NCBI RefSeq assembly: GCF_023898315.1
Contig: NC_064623.1
Span: forward strand, 17,931,140-17,995,139
Direction: 5' to 3'
Source of the DNA: Schistocerca nitens
Lineage: Eukaryota > Arthropoda > Insecta > Orthoptera > Acrididae
DNA length: 64,000 nucleotides
A program made the translations under genes and the position numbers. Under the pieces are notes generated by a model that saw nothing but the letters and a program-made list of their open reading frames with translations, ran no database searches and was not told the DNA's origin. Each line of letters opens with the position of its first letter. Within the stretch, counting starts at the first letter, position 1. Positions 10,157-21,159 of this stretch are shown here, one piece after another.

Positions 10157-11595
10157 AGGGTCCTGTAGCCACCTTTCGTTAGTCCGGTAACCCATTTTCA
10201 ATAGCATTTCTCTTTCTTTTCCTTGTTTATCTTTTCTCATAACTCTCATAGTGGTGTGACTGAATGAATGTGGTTGTGTGTCACGTTGCTAGACGATGGC
10301 GTAGTCTTCTGCAGAAAGTCGGCGATAGTCATACAGATTCAGCAGCAGTTGAACAGAATAGCCAACTCTCGTAGTGGTCAAGTAGACAAAGAGGTTTGCG
10401 CTACTTGTGAGAAATCCACGTGCGTTAGGTTGGTGGCGGAAATGGCATCTTTGGGTTTTCCGGGCCACGCGGAGCGTGGAGGAGGCTGGAGAGGAAAAAG
10501 GCAGGCAGTCTGCCGGCGGTACGGGAAGCGTCCACAACTGTGCTCCAGTCGAAGAAGGGTGAGTTAGACTGACCGCGTGGCGCACTGTTACTTGGCGAGG
10601 GGAGAGCTGTTAGCTTTTGGTCTCGCTTTTCAAATCTGAAAGATTGCTTTGCCTTGTCGCAGCAAGGAATGCAAAACTTTGGCAGATGTTTCACTTAGTC
10701 AATTTCTATAGCAGACTTGGATCCGCCGGTAGAGCGAAACACAAAGGTGCCGATAAGAAGTGAGCACTCGCTCCTGTATGAATGTCTGTTTACCTTCAGA
10801 TGTGCCTGTATAAGCTTTATTTTCCTAAATATTAATAGCTTCGCCTTCTCGTAAAATTTCCTTGCTTTATGTATCTTTCGTCCGTGGGGAGCCAACCACG
10901 TGGTTGAACATTACAGTTTGTTGGGCTACCGTCATCACTAACTGTCCGGTTTCATGTTTGTTTTAAAGAACGTTAACTGTTCATGATTGTGTGATGTGAT
11001 ATTGTTGCAACTTGGCCACGACACCTAGAAACTGCGTCTCCACAAACCACGTGGGCACGCGGATGTACTGCAAAACGAGTACCGTTTCTCGAGTCATTGC
11101 GATCAGTTATCAGGCAACAGCAGTTGTATGAATGATTCACACCAATGATTTTAGGTGTACATTATAACGGTGAATGTATCGATGCTTTTCTTTAATGTTT
11201 TAGGAATTAATGTTATTAGGAATTGTGTACATGCCTCACATCCATATCTTAAGAATAAATGATTTTATACACAATTTTCTCTTGCATTCCGAGGTTACGT
11301 TTTTGCACCTAAGCCACTCACCTTGTAGCTTTCCTGTTAGGACATCCAACGCGTTTCCTTACGCACAGGTCCTGTGATTAGTTTCACCTTTTATATTAAA
11401 ACAAATGCTTTAGAATAAGTCTTATTTTCAGGTGTGTTGCTGGGAGCTGACCTTCTGCACAGTGTTCATGCATGTGCTATTTTATTTTAAATGGTTCATT
11501 CTCGTGGACAGTGCACGGGAAATACTATTAATTACATCGCATTCCCTATGAGCGATATCACGGCATACGTATTTTTATGAAGTTTTGGTCTGTCA
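10157..11595. other. Unassigned interval
   Basis: No recognisable repeat or gene. 10420-10600 is GC-rich with short open frames on both strands that show no domain. Confidence 0.45.
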
Positions 11596-12461
11596 TCAAA
11601 TTAATTTTTTTTCCGACTCGGCCAAACCTTTTCTTAGTTGTATGGTTAGAGTTGGTGGCGACCCTAATCTTCTCACGTTAATTTCACAATCAATAAACAT
11701 TTCCATTCCCACTCTTAACGTAATAACCCGTAGAAACAGGTTAGTTACACCATTCCTTATAAACACAGCCCACACCATTACCGAAACACCACCAGCGTAT
11801 ACAGTGCCTTGATGAAAACCTCGGCCCATGGCTTCGTGAGGTCTCCACCACACTCGAACTCTTAAAATCAGCTCTCACCAACTGAAATCGGGACTCATCT
11901 AAGCAGGCCGCTGTTTTCTAGTCGTATGGTGTCAAAACGACATGGTTACGAGCCCAGACGATGTGCTCTTAGCAAAGGCACTCGCATCGGTCGTCTGCTA
12001 CCATAATCTGTTAACGCCACATTTCGCTGCACTGTCCTAACGGACGTCCCACATTTGAGTTGCGCGGTTATTTCACGCAGTGTTGCTTGTCTGTCAGCAT
12101 TGACAACTCTACACAAGCGGCGCTGCCCTCGGTCGTTAAGGGAAGACAGGCGGCTATTGCGCTATCCGTAGTGAGAGGCAAGGTCTGAAATTCAGTATTC
12201 TCCACACACTCTTGACACCGTGTATCCCAGAATATTGTATTCCCTAACGATATCCGAAAAGGAGTGTCCCTGCGTCTAGCTCGAACTACCATTCCGCATT
12301 CAAACTCTGTCAATTCCCGTTTTGCGGCCACAATCACTTTGGTAGCCTTATCACTTGAAAAAGTACAAATGACAGCTGTATCAATGCACTGCCCTTGTAT
12401 AACTTACGTACACAGTACTACCGCCATCTGTATATCCCGTGACTTATGTCTTGGTTTCTGA
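11596..12461 (-). mobile_element. Tc1-C-like relic
   Basis: Minus-strand transposase relic. It has an N-terminal helix-turn-helix region (about 12337-12068, with LTEFECGMVVRARR) and a middle part (about 11853-11700, with a GGVSVMVWAVF motif typical of the core of Tc1 transposases). Frameshifts and stops separate them. The downstream catalytic half and 3' TIR are missing. This is an old copy. Confidence 0.75.
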
Positions 12462-13126
12462 CGACTAATTAAGTGAAACTTTCGTAGGCTTACGCTTAGT
12501 TTCTGACTGATAGTTGGTAATCAACATTACTGAGAATAGACACTACCTCTGCTAGTGGGTGAGATCAGTAACTTACATGCATTAACAGCTCTTCTTATAT
12601 TCCTGAAATCATAGGCTGAAATGAATCAGCACTTAATATCAATTCTACACAGAGTCAAATCAACACGAGTAGGTGAATGTTCTGGGCACTATATTATAAC
12701 TTCTATGTTTGTGTACGTGCTGAAACGTCCCGTTAGAAAAATTATGAAAGACTGTGCTGGTAAACATCTACGTTATTTGTTTTTCAAGCAGCTGAGCGAA
12801 ACTCAACATACTCAAACGTTTCTCTGTTTACTTATTCTCATCAACACTAAACTGACACACAATATTTATAGCGCAACGCAATATGACTTTCAATAATTCC
12901 TACAGAAGAGTAGCCCTGACTAACAATAACCTATACCTTTCATGAATCACTTACCTCACAAAAGTCTTCGTTACTCCAAGTACTGCAATACAGCGAGCGC
13001 CAATACTGCCAGCTAAATAAAAGACTCAAACTACTGAAGGCACTAACTACTGATAGGCACAGTTAGCAAAAGAAAGATTTTGATAGAGAACAAACAATGT
13101 ATTTACCTTAATAGTGTTCAAAAGTC

Positions 13127-13128
<2 letters not shown>
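12462..13128. other. Unassigned interval
   Basis: No recognisable gene or repeat; one 91-codon open frame (12621-12896) has no recognisable features. Confidence 0.45.

Positions 13129-13167
<39 letters not shown>
13129..13167. repeat. (TA)n microsatellite
   Basis: About 19 uninterrupted TA units. Confidence 0.97.
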
Positions 13168-13170
<3 letters not shown>

Positions 13171-13503
13171 TTCATGACATCCAGTCTAATAAATTTCCTT
13201 TTTCTGACGGACACAGGTCCAGATCGTCCGCTCTCAAAACTCCGCCATCTCTCTCCCCACATTCACCACTGCTGGCGGCTCACCTCCAACTGCGCAACGC
13301 TACGCGCTGTTCACATCCAACTGCCCAACACTACAATAGAGAATATTCCAACAACGAGTCCAACCGGCCACAGACTGCACACAGCGCAGTCAGTGATTTT
13401 CATACAGACCGCTCCGTGGTGTTACCAACATAAAAACCTAAACAGCCTACTTACATAGCCTTTCATACAGAGCGCTACGTGGCGTTACTTCATTGTGGCA
13501 GTA

Positions 13504-13749
13504 CCGAGCGAGGTGGCGCAGTGGTTAGCACACTGGACTCGCATTCGGGAGGACGACGGTTCAATCCCGTCTCCGGCCACCCTGATTTAGGTTTTCCGTG
13601 ATTTCCCTAAATCGGTTCAGGCAAATGCTGGGATGGTTCCTTTGAAAGGGCACGGCCGATTTCCTTCCCAATCCTTCCCTAACCCGAGCTTGCGCTTCGT
13701 CTCTAATGACCTCGTTGTCAACGGGACGTTAAACAGTAACCACCACCAC
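13504..13749 (+). mobile_element. SINE-2 (tRNA-derived) copy
   Basis: tRNA-like head (GAGGTGGCGCAGTGGTTAGC A-box region, GGTTCAATCCCG B-box region) followed by a GATTTAGGTTTTCCGTGATT tail, ending in a CAC-rich run. It is flanked by CATTGTGGCAGTA at 13491-13503 and 13750-13762 (13 bp, perfect). Related copies are at 19384 and 59761. Confidence 0.94.
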
Positions 13750-13959
13750 CATTGTGGCAGTAATGTTATTTTAAATCTTTGTGAGTGCAGGGCATTGTTC
13801 TCACTCGTCTTTACTATGACAGACCTAAATTTCTATTTACCACAGAGGGTGACAGCGCAAATTTGCTAATTAGGCGCATGAGCTTGAAAATGTGTAGCAG
13901 TCTAAATCACCTGGTAGCATTGTAAGTAAGAGTGATTTTTTAAGATCTGCCGTAGATTA

Positions 13960-14600
13960 TGGAATTCTCCTTCTAGGAAAGTGTAGCTCATCCGTGAAGG
14001 AGACAACGCACGTCACAGCAGACCTATCCATTCTTGAGTACTGCTCAACTGTTTGCGATCCCCACCATGTCGAATTAAGTTTCAGGGGTGTGCTTCTAGA
14101 TTCGTTACCGATGGCTACGATCAACACCTGAGTGTTACGGAAGCAGTATGTCAACACATACAGAAATCCCTGGAATGAAGGACACATTCTTCTCCGCGAA
14201 ACACTATTGTTAAAGTTTAGTGAAGCAGCATTTGCGGCAGACTACAGAGCGAATCTAATGCCACCAACGTACATCTTGTGTAATGCTCGCAAACACAAGA
14301 GAAAAGGACACATTCTTCTCCGCGAAACACTATTGTTAAAGTTTAGTGAAGCAGCATTTGCGGCAGACTACAGAGCGAATCTAATGCCACCAACGTACAT
14401 CTTGTGTAATGCTCGCAAACACAAGAGAAATCAAGACGTGTAAGGATGCGGACAGACATTCGTTTTTCCCTCGTCATATATGCAAATAGAACAGGAAATA
14501 GATTGACTAGCAATGGTGCAAGATGCCATCGGCCATGTACCGTTTGATGGCTTGTGGGGGTTTCTGTTGATGCAGATGTCTTGACAATATGTCATTTTCT
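13960..14600 (+). mobile_element. LINE-J relic, 3' end, with tandem duplication
   Basis: C-terminal remnant of a Jockey/CR1-like LINE ORF2: LSILEYCSTVCDPHHVEL matches the LEYCCAVWDPYEVGL-type motif of the copy at 59737-61349. The RANLMPPTYI and HSFFPR motifs follow. The frame is interrupted. A segment of 126 bp (42 codons) is present twice in tandem at about 14180-14305 and 14306-14430, with no difference that I can see. The tail (about 14545-14600) resembles the GTAGATGTAGAT-ending LINE-J 3' end. Confidence 0.75.
14180..14430 (+). repeat. Perfect 126-bp tandem duplication
   Basis: Two adjacent copies of a 126-bp segment in the LINE-J relic, offset exactly 126 bp and in frame. Each reads through HILLRETLLLKFSEAAFAAD. 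The copies look identical. Confidence 0.95.
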
Positions 14601-15104
14601 TCATATCGTGTTGTTAACAAGGAATTCGTTTCTGAAACCACAGCACATTAAACTCTCAACTAACTTGCTTGGTTTCGGAAAGAAGCTTTTACTGCTAAAA
14701 AGAAGAAGAAAAAGGAGAAGCTACCTGCGAATTAGGAGGACACGGATTGTGGAAGAGGATTATGTTTCTGATGTAAGTGAGGAACTCTCTCCAACTAAAG
14801 CTAGATATTCACGGTTTTGTTTCTTTTCTTGTAATAGCAGTAGTCAATTTTCCTCTTGTGAGTCGAAGATGGAGTTGTACAGCGGGCGAGGCGTCGTGTG
14901 TCAGGAGGGGAAAGGGCGGGGGTAGGGGGAGGTAATTCAGCGAGCGGGGAGCGACGAAATGCGACGCCAAATCGCTGGCCTCTGTCGGAGAGATCCTCCG
15001 ACGCTTCGAGCGAAACCCCGAACTCTTCCAGCGGCCCTTGACTGATGGCCGCTAAAGAGTTTGCTCCGCGACTGAGTGAGACAGACGGGGAGAAATGGAA
15101 AGAG
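14601..15104. other. Unassigned interval
   Basis: An open frame (14554-14925) with a Lys/Arg-rich stretch shows no recognised domain. No repeat recognised. Confidence 0.4.
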
Positions 15105-15108
15105 CGAA

Positions 15109-15165
<57 letters not shown>

Positions 15166-15166
15166 G
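15105..15166. repeat. (GA)n microsatellite
   Basis: About 60 bp of mainly GA units inside a longer purine-rich stretch (about 15070-15300). Confidence 0.95.
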
Positions 15167-16043
15167 TAGAGCGCAGGAGGAATTTAAGAAGAGAGATGGC
15201 GAGTGAAAGAGGAAGGAAGCGACCTGGTCGATTGAGTTAACGGCTTACAGGCGACGCTCAGAAAGAATGAGGCAGCGGCAGGGGTGGTGGGGAGGGAGCG
15301 AGGCGACTTTGGAGGGGAGAGAAAGGTCGCAACAGCCTTACAAGAGTCACGCACACCTCGCAGAGTGGGCACCAACCTCTCATTTTCCCCGCTAAGCTCC
15401 CACCTCACCTCCACCATCTCGCTGATTCCTCCGAGATTTGTCCCACAGGTCAGCTTCCTCCGTACCGTATACTTGGCCAACCACATCTTCCTTCCTCACT
15501 TTTTCTGCTCCCGTCTCTGTTTTTTTCCTTTCCTTACTTTCCCCTCCTCCCCCTCCCCCATCCCCGCCAGTCCCCAACTTCTCAGACGCCGACGCTGGGT
15601 AGGGCCTGTGATTAGTTAATGGATTCACTTAAGCGTGTTTGATAGATTGCCTGTAACAATGGAGCCTGCTGCGAGCTGTCGCCTGGAGAGAGTGCCCAGG
15701 TGGTCTGGGGGGAGAGGTGGTGTGCTTAAAGACGAGACGTCACCGCCAGCGAACCTCTGCCAGCGACTAATGACCCATAATTGGCTGCGTCGTTGACCTC
15801 TCCCTCCTCCTAACCCGCTCCTCCAGAGGTGACTTCCGTTCAGGGCTTTTATCACCTACCGCACGTGCGAAGAGCGTCCAGAAAGTGCTATCCTGTTTGA
15901 CAATAAGAACAAAGAGAGTACACATCCAGAAAAACTTTTTATTGTAAAAATACAGCAAATCATAACCATCCTCGTACGTAGCTCCCACCATTTTGTAGGC
16001 ATCTGTCATAGCGTGGCACAAGTGCCTATATGCCTTCCTCATA
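15167..16043. other. Purine/pyrimidine-skewed interval, partly unassigned
   Basis: Strand-asymmetric low-complexity DNA: purine-rich to about 15340, pyrimidine-rich at 15480-15580. From about 15870 to 16030, minus strand, there is a possible decayed transposon 3' end (a reading through TFWTLFARAVG, and an AAAGTTTTTC-like spacer on the complement), but I could not assign it to a family. Confidence 0.35.
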
Positions 16044-16305
16044 CACTGAGATGAAAAAGTCATGGGATACCTCATCATATCGTCCCGGACGTCCTTTCGC
16101 CCAGCGCAGTGCAGCAGTTCGACATTGAATGGACTAAACAAGTCGTTGGAAGTCCCGTGCAGAAATATTACGCCACGCTGACTCTATAGTCACCCATAGT
16201 TGCGAAAGTATTGCTGGTGCAGGACTTTTTGCACGAACTGATCTCTCGATGGGTTTCATGTCTGGCGATCTGGATGGCCAAATTGTTCGCTCAAATTCTC
16301 CAGCA

Positions 16306-16471
16306 CATTTTGTGACTTTCTGGCAGATTAAAACTGTGTGCCAGACTGAGACTCGAACTCGGGACCTTTCTCTTTCACGGGAAAGTGCTCTACCAGCTGA
16401 GCTATAGTTTTAATCTGACAGGAAGTTTCAAATACGCGCACACTGCGCTGCAGAATGAAAATTTCATTCTG
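16306..16471 (-). mobile_element. SINE-5 (tRNA-like), inserted in Tc1-C
   Basis: Reverse of a tRNA-like sequence: on the complement the A-box region reads TAGCTCAGCTGGTAGAGCAC and the B-box region GAGTTCGAGTCTC. It is bounded by an internal inverted AAAACT...AGTTTTAATCTG arrangement. CTCCAGCA occurs on both sides (16298-16305 and 16472-16479), at the point where Tc1-C sequence resumes. Confidence 0.82.
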
Positions 16472-16918
16472 CTCCAGCATGTTCCTCAAACTAGTCGCTA
16501 ATATTTGTGACCCAGAGACACGACATCTACATCTACATCAGCCTGATTACTCTGCTATTCACAATAAAGTGCCTGGCAGAGGGTTCAATGAACCACCTTC
16601 AAGCTGTCTCTCTACCGTTTCACTCTCGAACGGCGCTCGGGAAAGACGAGCACTTAAATATTTCTGTGCGAGCCCTGATTTCTCTTATTTTATCGTTATG
16701 ATCATTCCTCCCTTTGTAGGTGGGTGCCAACAGGGTGTTTTCGCAATCGGAGGAGAAAACAGGTGATTCAGATTTCATGACAAGATCCCGTCGCAACGAA
16801 AAACGCCTTTGTTTGAATGATTGCCACTCCAATTCACGTATCATGTCTATGGCACTATCTCCCCTATTTCGTGATTATACAAAGCGAGCTGCCCATCTTT
16901 GTACTTTTTGGATGCCGT

Positions 16919-17105
16919 TCCGGCCGTAGTGGCCGTGCGGTTCTAGGAGCTACAGTCTGGAACCGGGCGACCGCTACGGTCGCAGGTTCGAATCCTGCCT
17001 CGTGCATGGATGTGTGTGATGTCCTTAGGTTAGTTAGGTTTAATTAGTTCTAAGTTCTAGGCGACTGATGACCTCAGAAGTTAAGTCGCATAGTGCTCAG
17101 AGCCA
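16919..17105 (+). mobile_element. SINE-1 copy inside LINE-J
   Basis: Forward SINE-1 flanked by TTTGGATGCCGT at 16907-16918 and 17106-17117 (12 bp, perfect). Confidence 0.95.
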
Positions 17106-17587
17106 TTTGGATGCCGTCCGTCAGTCCCACCTGATACGGATCCCACACCGCGCAGAAATACTCCAGAATAGGGCGGACAAGCGTGGTGTAAGCAGTCTCT
17201 TTAATAGACCTATTGTACCTTCTAAGAGTTCTGGCAATGAATCGCAGTCTTCGGTTTGCTCTACCCACAACACTATCTATGTGATCGTTCCAATTTAGGT
17301 TATTTGTAATTATAATCCCTAAGAATTTAGTTGAATTTACAGCCTCAAGATTTGTGTGACTTGTTGCGTAATCGAAATTTAGCTGAATTCTTTTAGTATT
17401 CATGTGAATAACTTTACACTTCTCCTTATTCAGGGTCAATTGCCACTTTTGACACCATAAGATATCTTATTAAATCATTTTGAAATTCGTTTTGGTCATC
17501 TGATGACTTTAGAAAACGGTAAATGACAGCATCATCTGCAAACAGTCTAAGACGGCTACTCAGATTGTCTCCTATGTCGTTAATATA

Positions 17588-19009
17588 CACTCCTGGAAAT
17601 GGAAAAAAGAACACATTGACACCGGTGTGTCAGACCCACCATACTTGCTCCGGACACTGCGAGAGGGCTGTACAAGCAATGATCACACGCACGGCACAGC
17701 GGACACACCAGGAACTGCGGTGTTAGCCGTCGAATGGCGCTAGCTGCGCAGCATTTGTGCACCGCCGCCGTCAGTGTCAGCCAGTTTGCCGTGGCATACG
17801 GAGCTCCATCGCAGTCTTTAACACTGGTAGCATGCCGCGACAGCGTGGACGTGAACCGTATGTGCAGTTGACGGACTTTGAGCGAGGGCGTATAGTGGGC
17901 ATGCGGGAGGCCGGGTGGACGTACCGCCGAATTGCTCAACACGTGGGGCGTGAGGTCTCCACAGTACATCGATGTTGTCGCCAGTGGTCGGCGGAAGGTG
18001 CACGTGCCCGTCGACCTGGGACCGGACCGCAGCGACGCACGGATGCACGCCAAGACCGTAGGATCCTACGCAGTGCCGTAGGGGACCGCACCGCCACTTT
18101 CCAGCAAATTAGGGACACTGTTGCCCCTGGGGTATCGGCGAGGACCATTCGCAACCGTCTCCATGAAGCTGGGCTACGGTCCCGCACACCGTTAGGCCGT
18201 CTTCCGCTCACGCCCCAACATCGTGCAGCCCGCCTCCAGTGGTGTCGCGACAGGCGTGAATGGAGGGACGAATGGAGACGTGTCGTCTTCAGCGATGAGA
18301 GTCGCTTCTGCCTTGGTGCCAATGATGGTCGTATGCGTGTTTGGCGCCGTGCAGGTGAGCGCCACAATCAGGACTGCATACGACCGAGGCACACAGGGCC
18401 AACACCCGGCATCACGGTGTGGGGAGCGATCTCCTACACTGGCCGTACACCACTGGTGATCGTCGAGGGGACACTGAATAGTGCACGGTACATCCAAACC
18501 GTCATCGAACCCATCGTTCTACCATTCCTAGACCGGCAAGGGAACTTGCTGTTCCAACAGGACAATGCACGGCCGCATGTATCCCGTGCCACCCAACGTG
18601 CTCTAGAAGGTGTAAGTCAACTACCCTGGCCAGCAAGATCTCCGGATCTGTCGCCCATTGAGCATGTTTGGGACTGGATGAAGCGTCGTCTCACGCGGTC
18701 TGCACGTCCAGCACGAACGCTGGTCCAACTGAGGCGCCAGGTGGAAATGGCATGGCAAGCCGTTCCACAGGACTACATCCAGCATCTCTACGATCGTCTC
18801 CATGGGAGAATAGCAGCCTGCATTGCTGCGAAAGGTGGATATACACTGTACTAGTGCCGACATTGTGCATGCTCTGTTGCCTGTGTCTATGTGCCTGTGG
18901 TTCTGTCAGTGTGATCATGTGATGTATCTGACCCCAGGAATGTGTCAATAAAGTTTCCCCTTCCTGGGACAATGAATTCACGGTGTTCTTATTTCAATTT
19001 CCAGGAGTG
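17588..19009 (+). mobile_element. Tc1-A transposon, copy 1
   Basis: Full-length 1422-bp element flanked by TA (17586-17587, 19010-19011). The 27-bp TIRs begin CACTCCTGGAAAT at both ends, with two mismatches between ends (G/T at position 14, A/T at position 18). The insertion splits the LINE-J reverse transcriptase at a TA inside the FLIY/INDIG region, just upstream of the FADD catalytic motif. Removing the element and one TA restores LINE-J continuity, so this layer is younger than LINE-J. Confidence 0.97.
17832..18854 (+). CDS. Tc1-A transposase, copy 1 (intact, 340 aa)
   Basis: Cut-and-paste DNA transposase acting in the nucleus on the element's own TIRs. The open frame begins at MPRQRGREPY. 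The frame is also open upstream to 17757, but MPRQ is the only start shared cleanly by all four copies. Residues 11-55 form a first HTH (TDFERGRIVGMREAGWTYRR) and about 67-112 a second HTH (TGPQRRTDARQDRR), together a paired-like DNA-binding region. The DDE core has D155 (VVFSDESRF), D244 (FQQDNARPH) and E277 (SPDLSPIEHVW), with 32 residues between D244 and E277. Differences specific to this copy are F90 and T195; the other three have Ser and Met. No stop or frameshift is present. Activity is inferred, not shown. Confidence 0.95.
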   Translation: MPRQRGREPYVQLTDFERGRIVGMREAGWTYRRIAQHVGREVSTVHRCCRQWSAEGARARRPGTGPQRRTDARQDRRILRSAVGDRTATFQQIRDTVAPGVSARTIRNRLHEAGLRSRTPLGRLPLTPQHRAARLQWCRDRREWRDEWRRVVFSDESRFCLGANDGRMRVWRRAGERHNQDCIRPRHTGPTPGITVWGAISYTGRTPLVIVEGTLNSARYIQTVIEPIVLPFLDRQGNLLFQQDNARPHVSRATQRALEGVSQLPWPARSPDLSPIEHVWDWMKRRLTRSARPARTLVQLRRQVEMAWQAVPQDYIQHLYDRLHGRIAACIAAKGGYTLY

Positions 19010-19383
19010 TAGATCAGGAACAATAGAGGGGCTATAACAGTTCCTTGGGGAAAGCCGCATATTACTTCTGCTTTACTCGATAACTTTCCGTCTATTACTA
19101 CGAACTGTGACCTTTCTGACAGGAAATCACGACATCGTTGTTTCGGAACAGCAAGTCCACGAATGGCAGAAAATGGCCTCCAAGCAGCCGAATATAACCG
19201 TTTGCAGTCGATGATCGGTTCAGTTGTACCGGAGGACCCAGTCCATCCCATGTAAACACAGCCCACACCATTACGGAGCCGTCACCAGCTTGCACACTGA
19301 CTTGTTGACAACTTGGGTGCATGGCTTCGTTGGATCTACGCCATACTCAAGCCTATCATCAGGTCTTACCAACTGAAATTGGG

Positions 19384-19622
19384 GTTGGGTTGGGGTTGTT
19401 TGGGGAAGGAGACCAGATAGCGAGGTCATCGGTCTCATCGGATTAGGGAAGGATGGAGAAGGAAGTCGGCCGTGCCCTTTCAAAGGAACTATCCCGGCAT
19501 TTGCCTGGAGCGATTTAGGTCAATCTCGAAAACCTAAATCAGGATGGCCGGACGCGGGATTGAACCGTCGTCCTCCCGAATGCGAGTCCAGTGTGCTAAC
19601 CACTGCGCCACCTCGCTCGGTT
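19384..19622 (-). mobile_element. SINE-2 copy inside Tc1-C
   Basis: Reverse-oriented SINE-2 (CCACTGCGCCACCTCGCTCG is the complement of the head) flanked by AACTGAAATTGGG at 19371-19383 and 19623-19635 (13 bp, perfect). Confidence 0.95.
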
Positions 19623-20236
19623 AACTGAAATTGGGACTCATCTGGCCAGGCCACGGTTTTCCAGTCGCCTAGGGTCCAACCGATATGGTCACGAACCCAG
19701 GCGTTGTCGTGCTGTTAGCAAATGCACACGCGTCCGTAGTCTGATGCCATAGCCCACTAATGTCCAAAATGTGGCCGCTCTGTCCAAACGGATGCGTTCG
19801 TCGCACGTCCCACATTGATTTCTGCGGTTACTTCATGCAGTGTTGCTTGTCTGGTAGCACTGACAACTGTATACAAACGTCGCTGCTTTCGGTCTTTAAG
19901 TGACGACCGACGTCCACTGCATTGACCGTGGTGAGAGGTTATACCTAAAACGTGGTATTCTCGGCACACTTTTGGCGCAGTGGACCTCGGAACGTTAAAT
20001 TTCCTAACGACTTCTGGAAAGTCCCATGCGTGTAGCTTCAAGTACTGTTCCGCGTACAAAATCTGTTAAGTTTCGCAGTGCGGCGATAACCGCGTCGGAA
20101 GCCTCTCCACGTGAATCACGTGAGTACAAATGACAGTTCCGTCGGTGAACTGCCCCTTTACGCCTTGCGAACGCGATACTGTGGCCATCTGTAGGTGTAA
20201 TTTTCACTCTCCCACGACTTTTTTCACCTCATTGTG

Positions 20237-20866
20237 CAACGTAGCCACCTTTGTCGTCGGCCATGTTGTTTGAGCTCGTCGTCGGTGTTGAATTTTTGAC
20301 CAACAAGGAACGTTTTCAGATGAGAAAAAAGAGATGATTACGTGTGTAATGACCCCGTTTTTGTCGGACGCCAAATTCTGATGGTCTTTCGTAGTTGCTG
20401 TTTCAGGAGTATGCGGACGCTGGTCAAAGTGTCTACAGCCAAAGTCCTGTGAGAGGAGGTGTCGTGTCTTGTTCGCAGTGTTAGGTCGGGCTTGTTACGA
20501 ATCAAGACATTACGGTTGTGAGCTTTCCGCAGCGCTTCAAATGTATTACCTGACTCTCAACAACGTCTCATATTAAAGATTACCGTAAATTGTTACACTT
20601 CACGGTATAAAAGACGGTACACACGTATCTTCGAGGTGTCAAGATTTGATTTGCCTTTATTCTCTACTGATATCACAGTGTGCTTGCAATCCATTGATTG
20701 TCGCTTCGATTGAGCGGTCTTACGTCCCATCCCCAGTCACAATCCTGATTAGAACATCATCATCATCTCTCTTGTAACGTGTTGAGAAGTCAAATGCAGT
20801 GTTCAGATTTTTTTATGGTTTTGTAGCGCAATCGGTAGTAATGGAACCATAAAAGGACGACTATGT
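20237..20866. other. Unassigned interval
   Basis: No recognisable gene or repeat. Confidence 0.45.
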
Positions 20867-21152
20867 TTCCAGAATCAGATTTTCACTCTGCAGCGGAGTG
20901 TGCGCTGATGTGAAACTTCCTGGCAGATTAAAACTGTGTGCCGGATCAAGACTCGAACTCGGGACCTTCGCCTTTGCGGGCAAGTGCTCTACCAACTGAG
21001 CTACCCAAGCACGACCCACGGCCCGGCCTCACAGCTTTCCTTCTACCTCTACCTCGTCTCCTACATTCGAACCCTTACAGAAGCTCTCCTGCAAAGGTAC
21101 CGAGTTCGAGTCTCGGTCCAGCACACAGTTTTAATCTTCCAGGTAGTTTGAC
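20867..21152 (-). mobile_element. SINE-5 (tRNA-like) long copy
   Basis: On the minus strand it carries a tRNA-like promoter (GGGTAGCTCAGTTGGTAGAG and GAGTTCGAGTCTTG-like boxes). It is flanked by two inverted AAACTGTGTGCC / GGCACACAGTTT-type arms (20931-20942 and about 21119-21132). This is the longest member of the family in the window. Target duplications were not resolved. Confidence 0.8.
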
Positions 21153-21159
21153 GAATATG

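Larger units (their letters stand above)
16528..19127 (-). mobile_element. LINE-J, 5'-truncated, inserted in Tc1-C
   Basis: Jockey/CR1-like non-LTR retrotransposon on the minus strand. Its 3' end is the repeated TACATC (complement of the GATGTA tail) at 16528. It is 5'-truncated inside the reverse transcriptase at 19127. CACGACATC at 16519-16527 and 19128-19136 is the target-site duplication. RT fragments, in order: RDFLSERSQFVV and PQGTVIAPLLFLIY (19127-19012), then INDIGDNL and the catalytic LFADDAVIYRF (about 17585-17520), then FLGIIITNNLNWNDH and EYFCAVWDPYQVGL. A SINE-1 (16919-17105) and Tc1-A (17588-19009) split it. Frameshifts are also present, for example between the 17426 and 17439 frames. 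Confidence 0.92.
16044..20236 (-). mobile_element. Tc1-C element, host of a multi-layer nest
   Basis: Minus-strand Tc1-like transposon. The left terminus is CACTGAGATGAAAAAGTCAT at 16044, preceded by TA (16042-16043). The right terminus is near 20236 (complement of a degenerate ...TTTTTTCACCTCA end). The native parts are 16044-16305, 16472-16527, 19128-19383 and 19623-20236. They carry broken transposase pieces: an N-terminal HTH around 20059-19757 (minus), and GDGSVMVWAVFTWDG plus the following core at about 19280-19200. A SINE-5 at 16306-16471, LINE-J at 16528-19127 and SINE-2 at 19384-19622 interrupt it. It cannot encode a working enzyme. Confidence 0.85.

Noticed and set aside
13114..13458. 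Two overlapping 114-117-codon open frames over the TA repeat
   Set aside because: Both are driven by the microsatellite (Tyr-Ile repeats) and have no domain.
16990..17045. Telomere-like TTAGG repeats
   Set aside because: The TTAGGTTAGTTAGG stretch is part of the SINE-1 tail and recurs only there.
17757..17831. Upstream ATG as the Tc1-A copy 1 start
   Set aside because: The 25 extra codons are leader sequence; the conserved transposase N-terminus starts at 17832 and all copies share that ATG.
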